From Trebonia sp963759545 (GTDB lineage: Bacteria > Actinomycetota > Actinomycetes > Streptosporangiales > Streptosporangiaceae), in NCBI GenBank assembly GCA_963759545.1, contig CAVXAB010000015.1, forward strand, positions 1 to 64,000: a stretch of DNA of 64,000 bases. The letters are read 5' to 3'. This document shows positions 8,704-17,064 of this stretch, in pieces; positions within the stretch are counted from its first letter, which is position 1; every line of letters begins with the position of its first letter. The notes under the pieces were generated by a model, which saw only the letters and a program-made list of their open reading frames with translations, had not been told where the DNA came from and ran no database searches. The position numbers and the translations under genes were made by a program.

Positions 8704-9819
8704 ATGAGTCGCGACGTGACCGGCAATGGCGCAACCGGCATGGGTCTTCCGTCACCCGACAAGGTCCGCGAATGGCTAGGCGCGGCGGCCGCGGATCCGG
8801 CGTCCCTGCCGGATGAAGGGTACGAGGCGCTGCTCGGCGCCGACGGCCCGCAGCTCGTGGAGCTCTGCGAACTCGCCGACTCCCTGCGCCACCAGGCGGT
8901 GGGCGATGACCTCACCTACGTGGTGAACCGGAATCTCGACACAGCCGTCGTGGCCGGCACGGATCCGAGGTCGCGGGAGCGGCTGGCCGCGCTCGTGGCC
9001 GAGGCGCACGGGCTCGGCGCCACCGAGATCTGCATGCAAGGGCCGCTGCCCGCCGACTCCGATGACGGCTACCTGGAGCTGATCGCGGCCGTCCATGCGT
9101 CCGCGCCAGAGATCCACCTGCACGCGTTCCGTCCCGCGGAGCTCCTCGACGGGGCAGCCCGCCGCGGGATGCCGCTTGCGGAGTTCCTGACCGCCGCCCG
9201 GCAGGCGGGACTCGGCTCGGTCCCAGGAACGGCGGCGCGCATTCTCGACGACAAGGTGCGGGCCGACATGTTGGGCCGCCAGGACACTCCCGTGTCCCAG
9301 TGGGTTGAGGTGATCGAGGCCGCGCACCGCGCCGGGCTGACCTCCACCTCCACCATGGTCTTCGGACACGTCGAGACCCCAGCGCACCAGGTCGCGCACC
9401 TGCGCCTGCTGGCCGGCATCCAGGACCGTACCGGCGGGTTCACCGAGTTCATCGCGATGCCGTTCGTCCCTGCCGCCGCGGCGGTCACCGCTCCTGCCCT
9501 GGTCGGCATGAACGTCCCCGGCCCCTCATGGCGGCAGGTGCGGGCCGTGCACGGCGTGGCCCGGCTGATGCTGCACGGACGCATCGGCAACATCCAGGCG
9601 GCCTGGCCGAAGTTCGGCCTCGACGCTTCCGTTGACCTGCTGCGCGGCGGCGCCAACGACCTCGGCGGGCTGCTGCTTGACGGCCGCCTCGCGCCGGACG
9701 CGGGAGCGGAGGCCGGGCTCGTGCTGACCCTCGACGACGTAACCCGGGTCGCACGGGAGCTCGGCCGGCCGCTCCGGCAGCGCACCACCGGGTACGGCAA
9801 GGTCCTCGCCGGTGCGTGA
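8704..9819 (+). CDS. CofH-like protein lacking the radical-SAM cysteine motif
   Basis: A 371-residue protein starting at ATG 8704, 4 bases after the cofG stop. It matches CofH/MqnE-type proteins: DDLTYVVNRNLD, GATEICMQGPLP, APEIHLHAFRPAE, AGLGSVPGTAARILDDKVRA, STSTMVFGHVETP, GGFTEFIAMPFVP and LRGGANDLGG. In normal CofH the VNRN motif is followed within a few residues by CxxxCxxC. Here residues 75-90 read NRNLDTAVVAGTDPRS and no such motif exists; the only cysteines nearby are C55 and C110. About 18 residues appear missing, in frame. The protein should not hold a [4Fe-4S] cluster at this site. It could be a degenerate partner of CofG or have a new role. Confidence 0.75.
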   Translation: MSRDVTGNGATGMGLPSPDKVREWLGAAAADPASLPDEGYEALLGADGPQLVELCELADSLRHQAVGDDLTYVVNRNLDTAVVAGTDPRSRERLAALVAEAHGLGATEICMQGPLPADSDDGYLELIAAVHASAPEIHLHAFRPAELLDGAARRGMPLAEFLTAARQAGLGSVPGTAARILDDKVRADMLGRQDTPVSQWVEVIEAAHRAGLTSTSTMVFGHVETPAHQVAHLRLLAGIQDRTGGFTEFIAMPFVPAAAAVTAPALVGMNVPGPSWRQVRAVHGVARLMLHGRIGNIQAAWPKFGLDASVDLLRGGANDLGGLLLDGRLAPDAGAEAGLVLTLDDVTRVARELGRPLRQRTTGYGKVLAGA

Positions 9820-11320
9820 CCCGGGCGACGTGACAGCGGTCGACGTCCTGATCGTCGGCGCCGGCTTCGCCGGGATCGGCATGGGCATCCAGCTCGCCCG
9901 CCGGAGCAGGGAATCGTTCGTCATCATCGAGCAGGCCGGGGACGTCGGCGGGACCTGGCGGGACAACCGCTATCCGGGCGTGTCCTGCGACATCCCCTCG
10001 CACCTGTACTCGTTCTCCTTCCGGCCGAACCCCGGCTGGTCCCGCGTATTCGCCGAGGGCCGGGAGATCCATGGCTACCTGCGCACGTGCGTCCGGGAGG
10101 AGGGGCTCGAGGAACACCTGCTGCTGAACTGCGCGCTGTCGGAAGCGGAATGGAACGGCGACGACGCCCGCTGGCTCGTCCGCACGACGCGGGGCGACTT
10201 CTCGGCCGCCAGCCTGGTCATCGCCACGGGCCGGCTGGCCGAGCCGAAGATCCCCCCGATCAAGAACCTAGGCGGGTTCGGCGGACGCTGGTGGCACTCG
10301 GCCCGGTGGAACGCGAAGGTATCCCTGGTCGGCAAGCGCGTCGGCCTGGTCGGCACCGGTGCGTCAGCGATCCAGATCCTGCCCCGGCTGGCGGCCGAGG
10401 CGAGCGAAGTCGTGGTCTTCCAGCGCTCCGCCCCCTACATCCTGCCGCGCGGCGACCGGGAGTACAGCCGCGAAGAGATGGAGCGCTTCGCGTCCGACCC
10501 GGGAACGGTCACCGCGTTGCGGGACGAGCTGTTCGCCGAGGCGGAACGCGGCATCGGCGCCAGGCAGCGGCGGCACCCGGACATCGACCTGCTCCGCCAG
10601 CGGGCGCTCGACCACCTCACCGCCTCGGTCCCCGACCAGGGCCTGCGCCGCCAGCAGACTCCCGATTACGAGATCGGCTGCAAGCGGATCCTGTTCTCCG
10701 ATGACTACTACGCGGCGTTGCAGCTCGGCCACGTGCGGCTGGAGCCGACCCCGCTGGACCGGATCGCGGACCACTGCGGTAACCGCACGGCGGTCGCGGC
10801 GGGGGGGAACAGCTACGAACTTGACGTGCTCGTGCTCGCCACCGGGTTCAACTCCACCCGGCCGTCCATCGCCGGGCACATCCGCGGGCGTCAGTCCCGG
10901 TTGCTGGCCGACGAGTGGAGCAACGGCATGGCCGCCCACGCGTCCACCAGCGTCCACGGCTTCCCGAACATGTACGTGCTGGACGGGCCGAACGCGGCGC
11001 TCGGCCACAATTCGGCGATCTACATGATCGAGACGCAAGTGGGCTACGCGCTCAGCGCGCTCGATCACCTCGCGGCCAGCGGCGCGGACGCGCTCGATGT
11101 CACCGCCGAAGCGGTGCGCTCTTACATGCGCGACATCGACACGATGGCGCAGGACACGGTCTGGGTACAGGGCGGCTGCACGAGCTGGTACCGCGACGAG
11201 CGGACCGGCCGGGTCACGCTGCTGTGGCCGGACTCGGCGACATCCTTCCGTGACCGCCTCGCCACCTTCGCGCCCGCCTCCTACGAGCACCTGCGCCGCC
11301 CCGGCAGTCCGCTTTGCTGA
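9812..11320 (+). CDS. Flavin-containing (Baeyer-Villiger type) monooxygenase
   Basis: A 502-residue protein with GTG start, overlapping the preceding gene by 8 bases, so translation is probably coupled. It has a FAD-binding GAGFAGIGMG near residue 17, the GGTWRDNRYPG segment, the Baeyer-Villiger fingerprint FGGRWWHSARW and a second dinucleotide-binding GLVGTGASAIQ for NADPH. The late LVLATGFNST is the usual ATG motif. It should insert oxygen into a ketone or oxidise a soft heteroatom using NADPH and O2. Its place behind cofG and the cofH-like gene suggests a shared pathway, but the substrate is unknown. Its 3' end is repeated at 12494-12567 and, more divergently, at 17932-18021. Confidence 0.85.
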   Translation: MRDPGDVTAVDVLIVGAGFAGIGMGIQLARRSRESFVIIEQAGDVGGTWRDNRYPGVSCDIPSHLYSFSFRPNPGWSRVFAEGREIHGYLRTCVREEGLEEHLLLNCALSEAEWNGDDARWLVRTTRGDFSAASLVIATGRLAEPKIPPIKNLGGFGGRWWHSARWNAKVSLVGKRVGLVGTGASAIQILPRLAAEASEVVVFQRSAPYILPRGDREYSREEMERFASDPGTVTALRDELFAEAERGIGARQRRHPDIDLLRQRALDHLTASVPDQGLRRQQTPDYEIGCKRILFSDDYYAALQLGHVRLEPTPLDRIADHCGNRTAVAAGGNSYELDVLVLATGFNSTRPSIAGHIRGRQSRLLADEWSNGMAAHASTSVHGFPNMYVLDGPNAALGHNSAIYMIETQVGYALSALDHLAASGADALDVTAEAVRSYMRDIDTMAQDTVWVQGGCTSWYRDERTGRVTLLWPDSATSFRDRLATFAPASYEHLRRPGSPLC

Positions 11321-11321
11321 T
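11295..11321. repeat. 27-bp direct repeat, left copy (overlaps the monooxygenase stop codon)
   Basis: Bases 11295-11321 are identical to 12494-12520. Similarity continues imperfectly for another ~45 bases beyond each copy (to about 11370 and 12567). The pair flanks the higA/higB module. The left copy covers the last codons of the monooxygenase gene. Confidence 0.85.
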
Positions 11322-11438
11322 CACGCGCCGCCGTCCGCGCTCCGCTTCATCGCTGGCGCGGTGCTGCTCGTCGCGGGCCTGATCCTCTCATACGCGCGCG
11401 CTGGCTGACCGGCACGAACTGGTACGGCGGTGCTCAGC

Positions 11439-11911
11439 CTACGTGGCAATTCGGCGGGGATGGTTGCGCTGATGCTCTCTACCGAGGGCTCGGACACGCT
11501 GGTAGTCACGTTCCGAGAAGGTCGTCCGCCATGCCTTTCGCATGCCGGTAATGACGGCGATGGCCGGACGTTTGAGTCCGCGTTTCGCCAGTTGGTCTGG
11601 AGTCCCATTTTCTGGCAGGCAAAAAGCCGGAATTGCTCCCGTCGTGGTCCGGTGAGGCGGACTTCGTACCAGCCACTCATCGCGCCGTGCATCGCCTCCC
11701 ATGCTCCGCCTCCTGAGAACCGCGGCGGTGGCGCCGCAGCGATCGCGTCGAGTGTCGCCAGGAACCGCGCGGAGATGGCTTGTGGACAACCCATGAGAAA
11801 GTCCCTGGCAGGGACCGTGCCGTCCGCCATTAAGTAGAGAACAACCGACCAGGGCGTCGACTTTCCAACTGAGCTGCCCTGAACGGCCACATGTTTGTTT
11901 GATAGTGACAT
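11439..11911 (-). CDS. higB: HigB/Gp49-type toxin with a frameshift
   Basis: Two overlapping minus-strand frames together give a complete RelE-superfamily HigB-like toxin. The first part has WSVVLYLMADGTVPARDF and WYEVRLTGPRREQFRLF. The second has CLPENGTPDQLAKRG, KPAIAVITGMRKAWRTTFSE type residues and a basic tail. They join at a run of five T's (about 11628-11632, minus strand). One more T would restore a single frame, so a homopolymer deletion (error or real) is likely. Such toxins cleave mRNA at the ribosome. The gene lies 24 bases downstream of the antitoxin gene. The start is uncertain: ATG 11911 has no strong ribosome site. Confidence 0.65.
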
Positions 11912-11934
11912 GCTATTCAAGGTAGCACTTTGAT

Positions 11935-12306
11935 CTATATTGTGACCGCGACACGCCGTTCACTGCGAAGTTCCGTCGCCACTCGGCGAGCTTTCCGCTT
12001 GCGTGGCACGATGCGTACCTCTGCGTCGAGAGCGTCGGCGAGTGACACGATGAGCAACAGTTCAGGCCGCGCTCCGCTCGGGGAAAAGAGGCGACGCACG
12101 CTTGAAGCGTTGCGGCCGACTCGCCGGGCAAGCTCCGCTTTGGACACGCCGAGATCGACTCGGAGGGCGTCCAGTGCCTGGATCACGCCATCGATCTGGG
12201 CAATCTGGCGGGCCGCGCGTTCGTACGCCGCCCGAAACTCCGGATCTTCCATGTTCTGTGCGCGGAAACGTGCGTAAAAGCTTGTGTCCAGCATCTGCGA
12301 GTCCAT
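11935..12306 (-). CDS. higA: XRE-family antitoxin (HigA-like)
   Basis: A 123-residue protein. ATG 12306 is preceded by AAGGGGG six bases away. Residues ~30-75 give an HTH: ALRVDLGVSKAELARRVG followed by NASSVRRLFS. The C-terminal half (ELLLIVSLADALDAEVRIVP) is the segment usual for HigA-type antitoxins that contact the toxin. It precedes the toxin gene on the same strand and probably represses the operon through the palindrome at 12337-12349. The pair lies inside a segment bounded by 27-bp direct repeats. Confidence 0.75.
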   Translation of the reverse strand: MDSQMLDTSFYARFRAQNMEDPEFRAAYERAARQIAQIDGVIQALDALRVDLGVSKAELARRVGRNASSVRRLFSPSGARPELLLIVSLADALDAEVRIVPRKRKARRVATELRSERRVAVTI

Positions 12307-12336
12307 CGCAGCCCCCTTAGGCTGTTGCGCAGGTGA

Positions 12337-12349
12337 TACACATAGTGTA
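12337..12349. promoter_or_regulatory. Palindromic operator of the toxin-antitoxin operon
   Basis: TACAC-ATA-GTGTA is a perfect 5-base-arm palindrome about 30 bases upstream of the antitoxin start, where an autorepressor of this family would bind. The flanking bases extend the symmetry only weakly. Confidence 0.5.
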
Positions 12350-12493
12350 CCTCCTATGCAACGCTTCGAGCGTGTTGTGGCAGTGGTTCGGCGTGTTGGT
12401 GCCGGGCGAGGTGATTGCTCTGTGGCTGTGCTGTCCGTCCAAGGAAGGGCACATTGCGCGAGACTCCGCTCCCTGCCGCATCGGCACGTGACT

Positions 12494-12520
12494 GCCGCCC
12501 CGGCAGTCCGCTTTGCTGAT
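12494..12520. repeat. 27-bp direct repeat, right copy
   Basis: Identical to 11295-11321, the 3' end of the monooxygenase gene, with looser similarity continuing to about 12567. It is not part of any evident gene here. Distance between copies is 1199 bp. The rest of 12350-12545 shows no gene. Confidence 0.85.
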
Positions 12521-12545
12521 GACGCCGCACCGTCCGCCCTCTGCT

Positions 12546-12932
12546 TCATCGACTTCGTGCTGCTCCCGTTCGAGCGCACGAGCCCGCCGCCAGGTTCTGG
12601 CGAGCCTCAGTTACGGTACGGGCGAGCGGTATCTGGCGGTCAAGGCCCGTGATGGTGAACAGCCGCTGGACCTGGTGCCGCGCGCATACCACATGCAGGC
12701 TGGCCCCGCGTGCAGCCGCGCGGCGGGCGGCGCTGGCTAGCGCCCCCAGCCCGGCCGCGTCGATGAAGGTGACCCGGTCCAGGTCTACGATCAGCGGCCG
12801 TCCACTGGCGGCCGGCGCGGCGAGCCGCTCCCGCAGCTGCGAGACGGTGGCGATATCAATCTCTCCGGCCACCGTGACGAGCACGTGGCCTGGTTCCCGG
12901 CGGACCTCGATCGTCAGCCCGTAGTCGTCCAT
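12546..12932 (-). CDS. STAS-domain anti-sigma factor antagonist, non-phosphorylatable variant
   Basis: A 128-residue protein with a single STAS domain: LTIEVRREPGHVLVTVAGEI, DIATVSQLRERL, PLIVDLDRVTFIDAAGLGAL and LHVVCARHQVQRLFTITGLD. In RsbV/SpoIIAA-type antagonists the phospho-accepting serine lies in D-S-S-G. Here the motif is D-A-A-G, so the usual kinase switch cannot act on it. The protein would be permanently 'on', or its partner differs. It lies next to a membrane protein gene and a two-component system. No cognate anti-sigma kinase is seen nearby. About 20 C-terminal residues are extra and basic. Confidence 0.8.
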   Translation of the reverse strand: MDDYGLTIEVRREPGHVLVTVAGEIDIATVSQLRERLAAPAASGRPLIVDLDRVTFIDAAGLGALASAARRAAARGASLHVVCARHQVQRLFTITGLDRQIPLARTVTEARQNLAAGSCARTGAARSR

Positions 12933-12962
12933 GGCCTGCTCACCGCCTTCCCCTGCCGGCTT

Positions 12963-13505
12963 TTATGAACTGACCGCGGCACGGTCGCGGTCGCGGGTGC
13001 CTGCGGGGGGCAGCGCGTGAGCGCGGACGGCCAGGCCGAGCGTGCGGGTGAGTAGCATGCCGAGGGCCATGAGCAGGAGGGTGTCGGTGATGGCCCCGGA
13101 AACGACGTGGTGCGTCGTCATCCAGGTGCCGAGCTGCGGGCTGAACCAGTGGGCGGATCCGTAGGAGAACGCGGACCGCGCCCCGATGACGGCGATCCAG
13201 AGGATGGCGTAGCCGGTGCCGGCGCGGCTGACGGGCCTGCGTGTCTTCGGGCTGCGGTAGACCTTCATGAGCCCGGTCGCCGTCAGTCCGAGCAGGATGC
13301 AGGCGGCGGTCCCGGCCAGCTCCAGGTACAGGCCGGTCCCGTGCGTGGTGAGGGACTTGAGGTAGACCGGGACGATCACCGCGGCCAGGACCAGCGGCCG
13401 CGCGATGCGGAACCAGCCGATCTTGCGGTGCGGGCCGATATCGGCCTCCAGTACGATGAACAGGACGATGGCGTTGATGAGCAGGGCCTGGTTCACGGTG
13501 GACAT
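12963..13505 (-). CDS. Multi-pass membrane protein of unknown function
   Basis: A 180-residue protein starting MSTVNQALLINAIVLFIVLE; ATG 13505 follows AAGGAG. It has about four to five hydrophobic segments (residues ~5-22, 35-50, 60-85, 110-125, 145-160). A family with similar architecture is found beside two-component systems in actinomycetes, but I do not recognise a named domain with confidence. It ends 31 bases from the STAS gene on the same strand. The divergent membrane gene at 13757 is related in style, and the two may be functionally linked. Bases 13506-13756 are the divergent spacer, with no other gene seen. Confidence 0.6.
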   Translation of the reverse strand: MSTVNQALLINAIVLFIVLEADIGPHRKIGWFRIARPLVLAAVIVPVYLKSLTTHGTGLYLELAGTAACILLGLTATGLMKVYRSPKTRRPVSRAGTGYAILWIAVIGARSAFSYGSAHWFSPQLGTWMTTHHVVSGAITDTLLLMALGMLLTRTLGLAVRAHALPPAGTRDRDRAAVSS

Positions 13506-13756
13506 GCCGGTGACGCTCCTTCTGGCTGTACTCTGGTCTTTCGCTGACGTTCCTCACGATGCCGTGACGGCGGGTGCAGCGCGTCGGAGCGCGGGCTCAG
13601 TTCCGGCATGCGCAGCGGGCGGCCTCTCATACCTCCCGGCATGCGAGGTCATGCCGGGATCTCCACCCGGTCTCAGCCGCGGTTCGATGTGCCGGCTGCC
13701 GGGTGTCTCTAGCGTCGGGACAGAGAGTCCGGAACCCCGCAAGGTGAGGAACAGTC

Positions 13757-14421
13757 GTGTCAGAGGTCATCAGGGTGCTCGCGGTCATCGCGGTCATCGG
13801 CTACGTCATCGGGCGGCAGCTGCTAGGGGAGCGCTGCGCGGCAAGCGGGTCGTGCTGCTGCCGGTGGTATTGGCCGTTGCCGGGGTGGCCGACCTGGGCA
13901 CGCACGGCCGCCATGTTGAGCTGGCCGATGTGATTTGCCTGGTGATCAGCGGCCTGATCGCGGTGACGATCGGCCTGCTGCAAGGCCGCATGATGCGGCT
14001 GGAAGCCAGGAACGGGGCGCTGTGGGGGCAGATGCCGGTGCGCGCCCTGTGGCTGTGGGCGCTGCTGGTCGGATCGCGGCTTGTGATGACGGTCATCGCG
14101 CTGGCCGTCGGCGCGAAGGTCGCCGGGTCCAGCGCGCCGGTCATCATGCTGCTCGGGATCAACCGGCTCGGCCAGGCGGCCATCGTCATGCGGCATGCCC
14201 TGGCGACCGGCATCCCGTTCGCCCCGGAGAAGGACGGCCGGTCATTCCGGTTTGGCCAGGCCGGCGGCATGACGTCAGCCGGCGAGCAGACCCGGCCGGC
14301 CACCCAGGGACAGGCCCGGCCGGGCTTTGTTCCGCACGGCGGCGGCGCGGCCTCTGACCTGGCGGCACTGGCCCGCCTGGCCGGTGAGTGGCTGGCAGCA
14401 CGGCGCGAGCGGGGACGGTGA
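13757..14421 (+). CDS. Multi-pass membrane protein, frame interrupted near its N-terminus
   Basis: GTG 13757 with AGGTGAGGA upstream opens a frame MSEVIRVLAVIAVIGYVIGR that breaks at about 13830. A neighbouring frame then continues LRGKRVVLLPVVLAVAGVAD and runs to 14421. Inserting one base at GGGGAG joins them, giving a protein of ~220 residues with four or five transmembrane segments and a hydrophilic tail. A sequencing deletion is the simplest reading. It heads a tight run of four same-strand genes (this one, a small membrane protein, a histidine kinase and a response regulator), so it may be the sensor or target of that system. Confidence 0.6.
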
Positions 14422-14424
14422 CCC

Positions 14425-14715
14425 GTGACCAGGCAGCTCGCAGCAAGCCCGGGACCGCTTAGCGGCAGCGCGGCGTCGCAGCCGCGCAAGGCCAGCGCGA
14501 AGGCTGAGCCCGTTCTGGACGCGCTTACCCAGCTGTTCCGCGGAGGCGGGGCCGTCCTGATCGCAGTGGCGACCTTCGGCTACTCGGTGGCGTCCGGCCG
14601 GGACCTGATCATCGAGGTGGTCGCTTTCGCCGTCGGGGCCCTGGTGGTGGCCTACTGGCTGGCGGCCGACCTGCGTCCCGGGCACCCGAAGCCGCGTGTC
14701 CTGGCCGGCGCCTGA
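14425..14715 (+). CDS. Small membrane protein upstream of the histidine kinase
   Basis: A 96-residue protein starting GTG 14425, three bases after the previous stop. The first ~45 residues are polar and Ala/Ser-rich. Two hydrophobic segments follow (GGGAVLIAVATFGYSVAS and IIEVVAFAVGALVVAYWLAA), so it probably spans the membrane twice. Not recognised. Its stop lies 2 bases before the kinase start. That spacing suggests coupled translation and a role as an accessory sensor. Confidence 0.6.
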   Translation: MTRQLAASPGPLSGSAASQPRKASAKAEPVLDALTQLFRGGGAVLIAVATFGYSVASGRDLIIEVVAFAVGALVVAYWLAADLRPGHPKPRVLAGA

Positions 14716-14717
14716 TC

Positions 14718-15702
14718 GTGACGGCAGCGGCGTCCGGCTTCGCCTCCACGGGCGCGCACGGGGGTCCGCTGATCGGTTTCGCGTTCATGGCCGTCATCGG
14801 CGCCGGGGCGGGCAGCAGCCTGCTGACCGGCTGCGCGACCACCGCGATCGCGCTGGTCGGCGTGGAGGCCGGCGCACTGGTCACCGGGGCCAGCGCGACG
14901 AGCGCGCTGGGATTCCCGCTCCTGCTCATCGTGGCCTTCGTCAGCGGCAGGAACCGGGCCGCCTACCGGCGCCAGGCAGAGCAGTCCGCCGCGCTGGTGA
15001 CGCAACTGGAGCAGCTGCGCGCCGAGCAGCGCCGGGCCGCGGTGCTGGACGAGCGGGCGCGCATCGCCCGCGAGATCCACGACGTGCTCGCCCACTCCCT
15101 CGGCGCGCTCGGCATCCAGCTCCAGGCTGCGCGCGCCGTACTTGCCGACCAAGGCGATGCCGGCCGCACGCTGCGCCTGCTGGACCAGGCCCAGCGGATG
15201 GCCAAGGACGGCCTGGCCGAAACCCGGCGGGCCGTGCACGCGCTGCGCGCCGGCACCGCCGGACTGGACGAGGAGCTTGCCGCCCTGGCCGATACGCACC
15301 GCAGCCGGCATCACGCACGTGTCAGTTTCGGCGTCGCCGGGCAGCCGCGGCCGCTGCCGCCCGAGGCGACCGTCGCCCTGATCCGCGCCGCCCAGGAGGC
15401 CCTGGTCAACACCGCCAGGCACGCCCCGGCCCAGCCCGTCGACATCGGCCTGCACTACGGCGAGGACCAAGTCCAGATGACCGTCAGCAACCCGCTGCCG
15501 CCCGGTACCTCGCCAGCCCGGCCCCGGAACCGCATCCGGTACCGTTAACGGCGGGTACGGCCTGCGGGGCATGCGCGAGCGGCTGCTGCTGATCGGCGGC
15601 TCCCTGACCGCTGCATCCGGCGACGGTCACTGGACAGTGACGGCGCAGGTGCCCGGTGAGCTATCCGGACGAGGCGCCGCTGCGCGTCATCATCGCCGAT
15701 GA
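14718..15702 (+). CDS. NarL-type sensor histidine kinase (frame-interrupted)
   Basis: The N-terminal ~80 residues are membrane segments. They are followed by a coiled coil (YRRQAEQSAALVTQLEQLRA) and the HisKA_3 dimerisation helix with the phospho-accepting His121 in ERARIAREIHDVLAHSLGAL. The ATPase N-box is QEALVNTARHA. The frame then breaks around 15520-15530 (a C-rich run). The correct continuation in the next frame gives GTVNGGYGLRGMRERLLLIG, the G-box region, ending at 15702. One surplus C explains it. The C-terminus overlaps the start of the response regulator gene. It should autophosphorylate and pass phosphate to that regulator. Confidence 0.8.
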
Positions 15703-16324
15703 CCAGGCCAGCGTCCGCGAAGGCCTGGTCCTGCTCCTCGGCCTGCTGCCCGGCATCGAAGTCACCGCGGCCGCCGCTGACGGCCGGCAGGCAATCGACC
15801 TGGTCGCCGAGCATCATCCCGACGCGGTCCTGCTCGACCTGCACATGCCCGTCCTGGACGGAATCGAGGCCACCCGGAGACTGACGGCCGAACATCCCGA
15901 GGTAGCCATCGTCGTCCTGACCACGTATGCCGACGACACCTCAGTCCTGGCCGCTCTCCGCGCCGGGGCACGCAGCTACCTCACCAAGGACGCCGACCGC
16001 ACCGACATCGCCCGTGCCCTGCACAGCGCCGCCGGCGGCCTGTCGGTCATGGACCCCGCCGTCCATGCCACCCTGGTCGCCGCCGCCGGAGCCGGCTTCA
16101 CGCCGCGCCCGGCCGAAGCCCGCGACCTGCCCGACGGGCTCACCGCCCGGGAGGCCGAGATCCTGGCAATGATCGCCAGGGGCATGACCAACCCCGAGAT
16201 CGCCAAAGCCCTCGTCCTGAGCAACCACACCGTCAAGAGCCACATCAACCGGATCTTCGCCAAGACCAGATCCCGGGACAGAGCCGCAGCCACCCAATAC
16301 GGCCAGGCCCATAACCTTCAATAG
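15656..16324 (+). CDS. NarL/FixJ-family response regulator
   Basis: A 222-residue protein with GTG start. The receiver domain has the acidic pair D15-D16 (VIIADDQ), phospho-acceptor D61 (AVLLDLHMP) and the conserved Lys in SYLTKDADR. The C-terminal LuxR-type HTH is LTAREAEILAMIARGMTNPE followed by IAKALVLSNHTVKSHINRIF. It overlaps the 3' end of the partner kinase gene. It is expected to activate transcription when phosphorylated; targets may be the flanking membrane protein genes. Confidence 0.9.
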   Translation: MSYPDEAPLRVIIADDQASVREGLVLLLGLLPGIEVTAAAADGRQAIDLVAEHHPDAVLLDLHMPVLDGIEATRRLTAEHPEVAIVVLTTYADDTSVLAALRAGARSYLTKDADRTDIARALHSAAGGLSVMDPAVHATLVAAAGAGFTPRPAEARDLPDGLTAREAEILAMIARGMTNPEIAKALVLSNHTVKSHINRIFAKTRSRDRAAATQYGQAHNLQ

Positions 16325-16445
16325 CCGTCTGCCGTCCAGAAACGGAAACACCGTGGTACACGTCGGATGAGCCATGCGCCGACGAACGCCCCGTGCAAGG
16401 AAGGTCACATTGCACGGGGGCGCCGTGCGGGCGTAGACAGGCGGC

Positions 16446-16889
16446 GTGAGCGAGTCAAGCATCATTTCCGCCGGCAAGGGCAAGGTCGTCACGGCGCGGG
16501 GGAGCGTGATGGCGTTCAAGGCCGTCGCCGCGCAGACGGCCGGTGACTTCTCCCTGATGGAGCGAACCGTGCCGCCCCGCGGCCGCCGCCCGCTGCCGCA
16601 CCGGCACGTGAACTGCTCGGAGGCCTTCTGGGTGCTCGACGGCACGATCACGTTCGTCCTCGACGGCGTGGAGAGCCACGGCGGCCCGGACGACTTCCTG
16701 CTGGTGCCGCGCGGCGCCTCGCACACCTTCGGCAACGACGGAGACGAGCCGGCGCGGCTGCTCGTCCTGCACGCCCCTGCGGCGGACGCGTATTTCGTCG
16801 AACTCGAAGCACTCTGGTCTAGGGAAACCCCGCCAACCCCAGACGAAGAACGCGCCCTGATGGCCCGCCACGGCATGGAGCCCGGCTGA
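16446..16889 (+). CDS. Cupin-domain protein
   Basis: A 147-residue single cupin: PLPHRHVNCSEAFWVLDGTI (metal motif 1, with H-x-H and E) and GGPDDFLLVPRGASHTFGND (motif 2 with PxG and the late His). This is the small soluble cupin_2 type, with no sign of extra domains. Function within the superfamily (isomerase, dioxygenase or binding protein) cannot be told. GTG 16446 is preceded by AGGCGG. It is followed by 1.3 kb without a convincing gene. Confidence 0.8.
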   Translation: MSESSIISAGKGKVVTARGSVMAFKAVAAQTAGDFSLMERTVPPRGRRPLPHRHVNCSEAFWVLDGTITFVLDGVESHGGPDDFLLVPRGASHTFGNDGDEPARLLVLHAPAADAYFVELEALWSRETPPTPDEERALMARHGMEPG

Positions 16890-17064
16890 CGCCCAGCGGT
16901 CCCCACCCCCGGCTAACGTGCAAATTCGGTTCATCGGGTGAACTTGTTCAGAACGTAAATGGGGACAGCGCTGCGCGCAATGCGTCCACTTACAGAAATT
17001 GAAGTGCCAGCGCGACTGGCGCAAACAACGGCAAACCGGGCAGCCCGTGCGGCGTGACAGGGAT

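Noticed and set aside
13405..13756. Upstream extension of the membrane gene at 13757
   Set aside because: The extension is antisense to the neighbouring membrane gene and has no start signal; GTG 13757 has a good ribosome site.
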